Shown here: positions 58,185-64,000 of the stretch, piece by piece | Layout of the letters: the number at the start of each line of letters is the position of its first letter | How positions within the stretch are numbered: position 1 is the first letter of the stretch | From: Siphonodentalium dalli | Taxonomy: Eukaryota; Mollusca; Scaphopoda; Gadilida; Siphonodentaliidae | Reading direction: 5' to 3' | Length of the DNA stretch: 64,000 nucleotides | Assembly (NCBI GenBank): GCA_032622095.1 | Contig: CP136063.1 | Coordinates: 77,913,980-77,977,979, forward strand | Made by a program: the position numbers and the translations under genes | The notes under the pieces: generated by a model | Seen by the model: the letters and a program-made list of their open reading frames with translations, nothing else | Databases searched by the model: none | Told to the model about the DNA's origin: nothing

Positions 58185-58800
58185 GTGGGAGAATGGTGTT
58201 TCTCAGTCTCCTTGAAAAACCGACGAAAATCCTATATTGGAATTGGCATGATGGTTTACGTTCAGAAAATGAGAACGTCCAATCATAGATTAGGTATTGA
58301 GACCGGTAGATGGAAAAAACGGAATCGCAAACATAAAAGCAGCATCAAAGATAGTTCATGCGCACTTTGTAACGCCTTGCTATGCGATGAATTCCATTTT
58401 ATTATTCTGTGTCCGCAACTTGAACAATTACGAGAAAAATACATTCCGAAGGCATGTTATGACAAACCTTCGAGGGAACTCTTATTCGAACTCCTTAACT
58501 CGACCAGCCCTGACATATTAAACAATTTGGCGATCTTTATAAAACTCGGGTTGAAAATATTTTAATAAAAAGGACACAATTATGAATGATGAATAAGATA
58601 CGTAATAAATGTAAATATTGTTTGTTTGTAGCTTTATTGTGTGTTTTTTGTATATATTTAGTGTATGCTAATGCTGCATGTTTGTTTATTTCAATGTGTC
58701 AAATGTTCCTTGTATGTTTACAACCTCTAGTTTATTGTGAGCATTTATATAATTTTCTATATGTGTAAATAGTGTAAATAGTTAACCATCGCTCATGTTC
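58185..58800 (+). pseudogene. 5'-truncated non-LTR retrotransposon: C-terminus and 3' UTR
   Basis: The frame to 58565 carries MRTSNHRLGIETGRWKKRN, CALCNALLCDEFHFIILC (zinc-binding Cys/Cys/His/Cys), LEQLREKYIPKAC, SRELLFELLNS and LAIFIKLGLKIF before TAA. This is the same C-terminal module as 50943-51238, better preserved. The first ~80 bases of the frame (before MRTSNH) do not look native. About 235 bp of AT-rich 3' sequence follows. The insertion starts about 30 bp from the hairpin at 58098-58154. Confidence 0.8.
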
Positions 58801-59207
58801 CATGTAAAAATGGCTGAGATTAAAGCACCATTCAATTACGTTTCTAGAAGTGTCCATAATATTTCATTTTTACGACAACGCGGCATTCCCAACATGAAGT
58901 AATAAAACCGTTTCCAATGGACGCGCGCAATCTGTGCCATTCTCAACCGAAATGGAGGGAATCACTTCAACACAGAACCTAATTTTAATGCAGAGTTATA
59001 GTGACATAATTCAGATATAGGATATTTGGTCGGTTTTTCAAAGAGACTGGGTCTTTCTCTGTCCGTACTGTGCCTGAATACATCGCTATTCGACTGCTGG
59101 GTATAGTTGAACATCAAGAGTTCTGACAGAATTATCGTGATATACCCCTTGGCACGGAATCACGTTCTTCATCAGGTTTACATGAGCCAGTAAACTTATA
59201 AGCCTTG
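58801..59207. other. No gene recognised
   Basis: No supported frame or repeat. Confidence 0.5.
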
Positions 59208-59587
59208 TTAAAGTATTGTGAAACACTCCGGTTGGGTGATCAAAGAGAAAAATTGAGAATAATCTTGCTCAAAGTAGTTATTTGTTACGAATATTAATCC
59301 AAATTGACGATACATACCGTCATTCTTATATATTAATTAAATGCAATCACTCGCTATGGCGAAATCATTTGTGTTAGATTATCGCCGATAGTTGCGTTCC
59401 GAATCGAGATGTAAATATTTACAATTGGGCGTAGTGCAGACGAAGTTTTCTATGGAGTGGTGTGGTCCAATGCTTTGAAATTTTCGGGGATGTTAGTAGA
59501 ATGCTACATTTCCCAGGTTGGCATAGAGCCTGAGTACTAACTTATCAGTTTCACGCACCCAAACAAGTCCATAATATGTCTTTAAAG
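59208..59587 (+). repeat. Dispersed repeat family A copy
   Basis: TTAAAGTATTGTGAAACACTCC to AGTCCATAATATGTCTTTAA. It aligns with 6494-6866 throughout. Here the right end is CTTTAA, which mirrors the left TTAAAG. Confidence 0.75.
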
Positions 59588-61671
59588 ATGTGCTTCGGAC
59601 AATCTTCGCAGCTGATACCAGGGTAACTACTTCTTCATCCTTCATCGCTGGACACTTTATTGCACCTCAATTATCGTCCCGGATCATAATTTACATTATA
59701 CTGCCATTATTCTCATGGGTTGGTAAGTAACTTACCAACCTGTGACGAGGAGTTTGTAAGCTACTTACCAAACTGTGCTGAGCGGTCGCTCTCAACAATT
59801 GCGATTAGCCTGTCGAGTGAGATAATCCCTTGCCACAGCTAATCATTGTCGGCTGAGTGAACAATGTTCTGGTAAATAATTATTTGACGGTTGTCAATTA
59901 TCCTACCACGCCAGGACAAGGAGGACAAATTTGCCAATGCGTATTTCACCCAGTATTACTGACAGGGGCGTAGCGACAGGGATTGGGGTGTCTCCACTTT
60001 AGGTTAATATTATCAACAATCGGACATGTCCGATAAAACGTAGATTTCAATTGTGTTTTTTTTTCAACCAGTATATGGAGTGAATGTTTTAGGTCACAAA
60101 TAGAAAGTTTACCTACATTCCGTGAATTTTGGACTAAAACCATAAGTTTGAACATATTCAACCATTTAGGAGGAACTGGGTTGAAAAATGGGAATTTATG
60201 TCGGTTTCAAAACGTGGTGTGGGGGTTCGAGTGGAAAGGACTGTAGAACTGCACTTGTGCATATTTCTAGTTGGAAACAATTATAAGTTTAAAATTGACG
60301 GACGGCCGTGACCAACTGACCATACAGCTCCACGGGAGAATTTTCATTATTGTGAGAACATGTTTGCATGCACATGCCTGTACATGTCATGTATCGTTAC
60401 CAGTTTTTGAGTACGCAACTAAAACATACAGGTAGTGGATGATCGAACGAATTAAGTCATTACTATACAATGTGTACTCAAAACGTTGACACACAGGGAC
60501 CTGAGGAAAGGAGGGATTGTGTTGGGATGATGTCTCAAAATGGTGGTCAACATTTTCAACAGTTGGAAATTTCACACCAACATTAAGTTGAAATTGTTCT
60601 AATTGTTCTAATGCCAACAAAATATTAGTGGAGAATTTGTTGTTTTAAGACCAACGTTTGCATATTTTCCTACTTTTGATAAAAATTTGTCTGAATTGGC
60701 CATTAGTTGGAATTGTCCAACCTTAGGAGTGTGCGACGTTGGAAATTTCTAACATTTCTAACGAACCATGCTGGACCCGGTGTATCCTCGTCCCTCCATC
60801 GTGGCCGTGTGAATCTGACTGCAGTTAGACGATTAGATATTAGTAATTTTGCTATTGTTCAGATTCATATCTCCAATTGTTCTCATACTGGGCAGAACTA
60901 TGGCTAGTGACCTCTGGCTTGTGACCATAGGACTACTGATCCTTTCAGAATATATGTTAGTATCCAAAATCAAAACCAACGCAAGGGGTGCAAATGGAAA
61001 CTTTTGTCTGGAACAAGGTGTGGTGCTCTTGGACATTCCAAGGTGAACATCCCAAAACGGAGACCCTCTAGCCAGGTCACCGTTGACACCCTTATTTCGT
61101 CACGCCCCAATGAATGCCACCCCACTGAACCCCATGCAACGCGGCCGGTGTGTCTTCCAGTTTGCGACAATAACGTATGCGAATTGCAATAGGCAAATGT
61201 CATATGAACTTTTAATTATCATATCGAGGCTTGAAACTCATAAATTTTTTCAAAATGTCTCCATGAAGTTTTTGCATGCGATACAAACATAAAAGACCGT
61301 CTGTGATGTTGGTGGCATGAAACGAAGAGCAGTCAGTGGGCACGCCACCTCCCTTATTGGGGAAGTGGCCAGAGGTTCTCAGTTGGGGGCGGTGTTCACA
61401 TTCTTTGAATTTCCAATCGCAACCACCACTCCTGAATAGAACCAGAAGACTTTAATGTTCGAGAAATTCCATTTGACTCAGCTACCTAGGTTGAAATGTT
61501 AAACCTGCTACATCAAGCTTTCCCAGTTAGAAATTCCCAATAGGATTTCGAATAAGGTTGGAAAGTTCCAAAATGATGGTCATTTCAGTCTGAAATTATA
61601 ACAAGGTAGTAGGAAACAATGAGAATCAGTGCAACACATTTTTGTGAGTAATTTCCAACTAATGTGTCAGG
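59588..61671. other. No gene; fragments of repeat G
   Basis: 60540-60770 (CAACAGTTGGAAATTTCAC, TTTGCATATTTTCCTA, TTGGCCATTAGTTGGAA) matches 19830-19975; 61550-61665 is related. AACTTACCAACC/GGTTGGTAAGT inverted words lie near 59707-59775. Frames of up to 78 codons have no motif. Confidence 0.45.
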
Positions 61672-61673
61672 TA

Positions 61674-61864
61674 CAGTAATGCCCTAATTAATCGAATCCA
61701 TAACCACAGCAGGATTATGGGTAACTTTTCAGGATTTAGTCGGAAATATGGCTCTCGGGGAGAGCTTTCCTATGAATGGCAACAAGCCATATTTCCGACT
61801 AAATCCTGAAAAGTTACCCATAATTCTGCTGTGGTTATGGAGTCGATTAATTAGGGCATTACTG
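61674..61864. mobile_element. Mariner-like foldback MITE, copy 2
   Basis: 191 bp between TA at 61672-61673 and 61865-61866. Ends CAGTAATGCCCTAATTAATC and inverse. One arm is about 20 bp shorter near the centre than in copy 1 (19374-19586), because GTTGCCATTCAT is absent on the left side. Confidence 0.8.
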
Positions 61865-61866
61865 TA

Positions 61867-62158
61867 TGAAGTATAAATTACTAAAACTTATGTCGTTACT
61901 TCGTTGTCCCCGCACAGGTGTGAGATAATCCAGTATTACCCTACAAATTCTATACCGATCTATTACTTGTACCCAATTCAGCATTATCTATACAAATTTA
62001 ATCATATTAGATGGACCCAATTCCATGTATGTTGCTATGTCATTATGATTATATATTGCGTGTTGGTGATCGGAATATAAGGACAATATGAGTGCTTATA
62101 CAGCAAACTATTAATTCAACCTCTTTACATCGAGCGGTCAAATGATGACCAGAACTAA
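61867..62158. other. No gene recognised
   Basis: Short AT-rich interval without a supported feature. Confidence 0.5.
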
Positions 62159-62558
62159 TTAACCCTTTACCCAACAAACCGGCCAAAACCGGCCAAATAA
62201 AGCTTCTACAGCCTAAATTATCTTGGGTCTGTCTCAATAAAACCATACAAATATGGATATCATTGGAACCGGCTCATTGACCACATTGTGATGGTTATAG
62301 TTATGCCCTGTGCCAATGCATTCTCTTATATATGCGAGTCGACCATAGGTCGCCTCGCATATATAAGAGAATGCATTGGCCTAAAAAAAATCTTTTTTTA
62401 ACACTTTTTACCATTTTTTCTTACATTCTTTAACAATTTTATAATTTTTAATGTGTTAAGCCAATGCATTCTCTTATATATGCGAGGCGACCTATGGTCG
62501 ACTCGCATATATAAGAGAATGCATTGGCACAGGGCCCTTCTGTTGGGTAAAGGGTTAA
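62159..62558 (+). mobile_element. piggyBac-like MITE, family C copy 4
   Basis: TTAA at 62159-62162 and 62555-62558; 392 bp. Hairpins at 62306-62381 and 62459-62535 around a spacer with TTTTACCATTTTTTCTTACA. Nearly identical to copy 1 in inverse orientation. Confidence 0.85.
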
Positions 62559-64000
62559 CATAAAATATGCGGAATATTTGTGTTCGACCAGATGTTAAAT
62601 CCAGTAGCTGAGTCATAGCACCAAGCTATCCTTGGCAGTAATATACAATCTTCTCGGTATGATATAAATACCTGTATATTATCATTCTACATTATTTCAG
62701 ATTCCGATTCCAGTTTCATTCTAGTTTCATTCGAGTTAGTCGAGAAGAGTCCATCCGAGAGGCATCGTCAGACAGGTTGCGATTTATCAACCGTGGACAC
62801 CGACAATTCCGGTCACCACGCCACGCATCTATTCATCTGATATTACAATTAAAGATTATCTACCACAATACTGTGCCAACTACATAATCCCACGGGGACG
62901 TGGCTCGATGTTCTCGTAAACCATGATTTTTTCAACTGCGCCACCTTGAACCAGATCAATCCATTTTCACCCCCTTGCACTCACACTTTCCAACTGGTAC
63001 CGCAAGCGTTCCAACTGTAGGAAATGTCCAACCTGACACCAATATGGTTGCTAATGAAAATTGCTAACTAATTGGATTATCAAATCAAAATTGTGACCAA
63101 AAGTAGAACAATATATGCTACTGTCGGTCTAAAAACAACAAATTCATGCTAATTACTGGTTGGAATATCAGGCAATGGGAACAGGTTCAACTTATATATG
63201 TGGTGTAACATTTCCAACCAGTGTTGAGCCAGGCATGAAATTTCCAACTGATGAAAAAATTAACCTAAGTTGGGGTGGACATACCCTCCACGTCTCATCC
63301 ATACCCCTCCCTTCCAATCATGCTGCGGTATGAGAAAACAAAGTATCAAATTAGCGCTATGTAAGTTTTTTTAAATATAACTCACCATGGCCTCCATTAC
63401 AATGAAATGCTATAGTTGGAAGTGCCGGCCCTCTGATCTTCACGTGCCCATACTCCTTCAAACGCTATCGCATAATTATGTATTTCAATGTGTGGCTGGA
63501 GACCCTTTACTCCGAGAGGTTCCGATTCTACTGATTGACTGAGTCAGTATTCACTATGAACTCGTGCAACATTGCTATTCCCGCTATGATTCACGTGAAT
63601 GGTCCAGTCTAAATAAACCGTGCGCAGACGCCGCAGATTAACCCACGCGCAGCTCGCTCCACATGAACAATGAGAACGCGGCCGGGTCAGATAGTGGGCG
63701 AAGCCAAATTACATTAGGAGACACTTGATTATTCAGGGTAAACTTTGATTCAATAAATCTTGATTAATTTCAATTCTGCATAGTTTAAAAGTGTTAATCA
63801 GTAAAACAGCAGTGTGTAAGCACCCCTCAGCCTGAGTTGTGCACCAAGAGAAACAAGACTCCACTCGTATTGACCAAATTGTCAAATAGCTCGTTTCGGG
63901 TTTTTCCTCTTTGTGCACAACTCCGACTAGTGTAACTTTTTGCAAGAACATCTCTACCTTTCTCATCGTCGATAAGATCTGGAATGGCCTTTATAAGACT
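62559..64000. other. No gene; repeat-G words and a 17-bp-arm inverted repeat
   Basis: TTTCCAACTG words recur at 62985-63260. GAGTTGTGCACCAAGAG (63834) and CTCTTTGTGCACAACTC (63907) pair with one mismatch across 56 bp, possibly a small element. The 77-codon frame at 63733-63966 runs through this repeat. Confidence 0.45.

Noticed and set aside
1-64000. Bacterial or phage origin with operons
   Set aside because: No dense coding, no ribosome-binding-site pattern. LINEs, a SINE, TTAA/TA MITEs and satellites show an animal genome.

Overview
The window reads as eukaryotic, AT-rich, intergenic DNA from an invertebrate animal. A lophotrochozoan, probably a mollusc, is my best guess: the non-LTR retrotransposon tails, the tRNA-derived SINE ending in an AGCGCTACATAAA-type tail, the DUF3504-type recombinase and the PIN-nuclease-like family are all of kinds I associate with marine invertebrate genomes. 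That is inference, not a sequence match. I recognise no intact ordinary host gene. Almost everything that can be named is a mobile element, a decayed piece of one, a tandem repeat or a long palindrome.

Left part (1-18 kb): two decayed basic ORFs (379-868, 3605-3915); a PIF/Harbinger-like element with TTA duplications (4579-5257); two copies of a ~490 bp Kolobok-like MITE, family B, bounded by TTAA (7289-7782, 10919-11409); piggyBac-like family E beside the second; a dead non-LTR reverse transcriptase (12950-14140); and a dispersed repeat F interrupted by about 1.55 kb of other sequence.

Middle (18-43.5 kb): a mariner-like foldback (19374-19586); a GTGACCC-ended element carrying a double-hairpin module (20779-21236); a tRNA-derived SINE (21804-22220); a cluster of TTAGTC-N5-GACTAA palindromes; a 3.2 kb stretch bracketed by the same hairpins and filled with dimeric tandem repeats (25488-28645); piggyBac-like family C (28863-29261, 35815-36026); two mirror-image copies of a palindromic repeat D bracketing 8.8 kb (30946-39800); a ~71 bp minisatellite of about 25 units (36640-38530); a 195 bp satellite (40698-41875) and a 33 bp array (43028-43466).

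Right part (43.5-64 kb): a palindrome next to the last exon of a decayed tyrosine-recombinase gene (46445-46978); more copies of B, E and C; a TTAA element inserted in a repeat whose paralogous copy lacks it (51500-51813); a badly decayed gene resembling XPG/FEN-type PIN nucleases (53378-55905); and the one intact long reading frame, a Crypton-like (DUF3504-type) tyrosine recombinase of 447 aa at 56672-58015 on the minus strand, bracketed by a 147 bp palindrome and a smaller hairpin. A second C copy, a second mariner foldback and a second LINE tail follow.

The most unusual signals are the recombinase gene between palindromes with a decayed relative 10 kb away, the double hairpin found in three different settings, and a pair of AAAGAGCGTT boxes held 42 bp apart at seven loci, three of them outside the recognised MITE copies.
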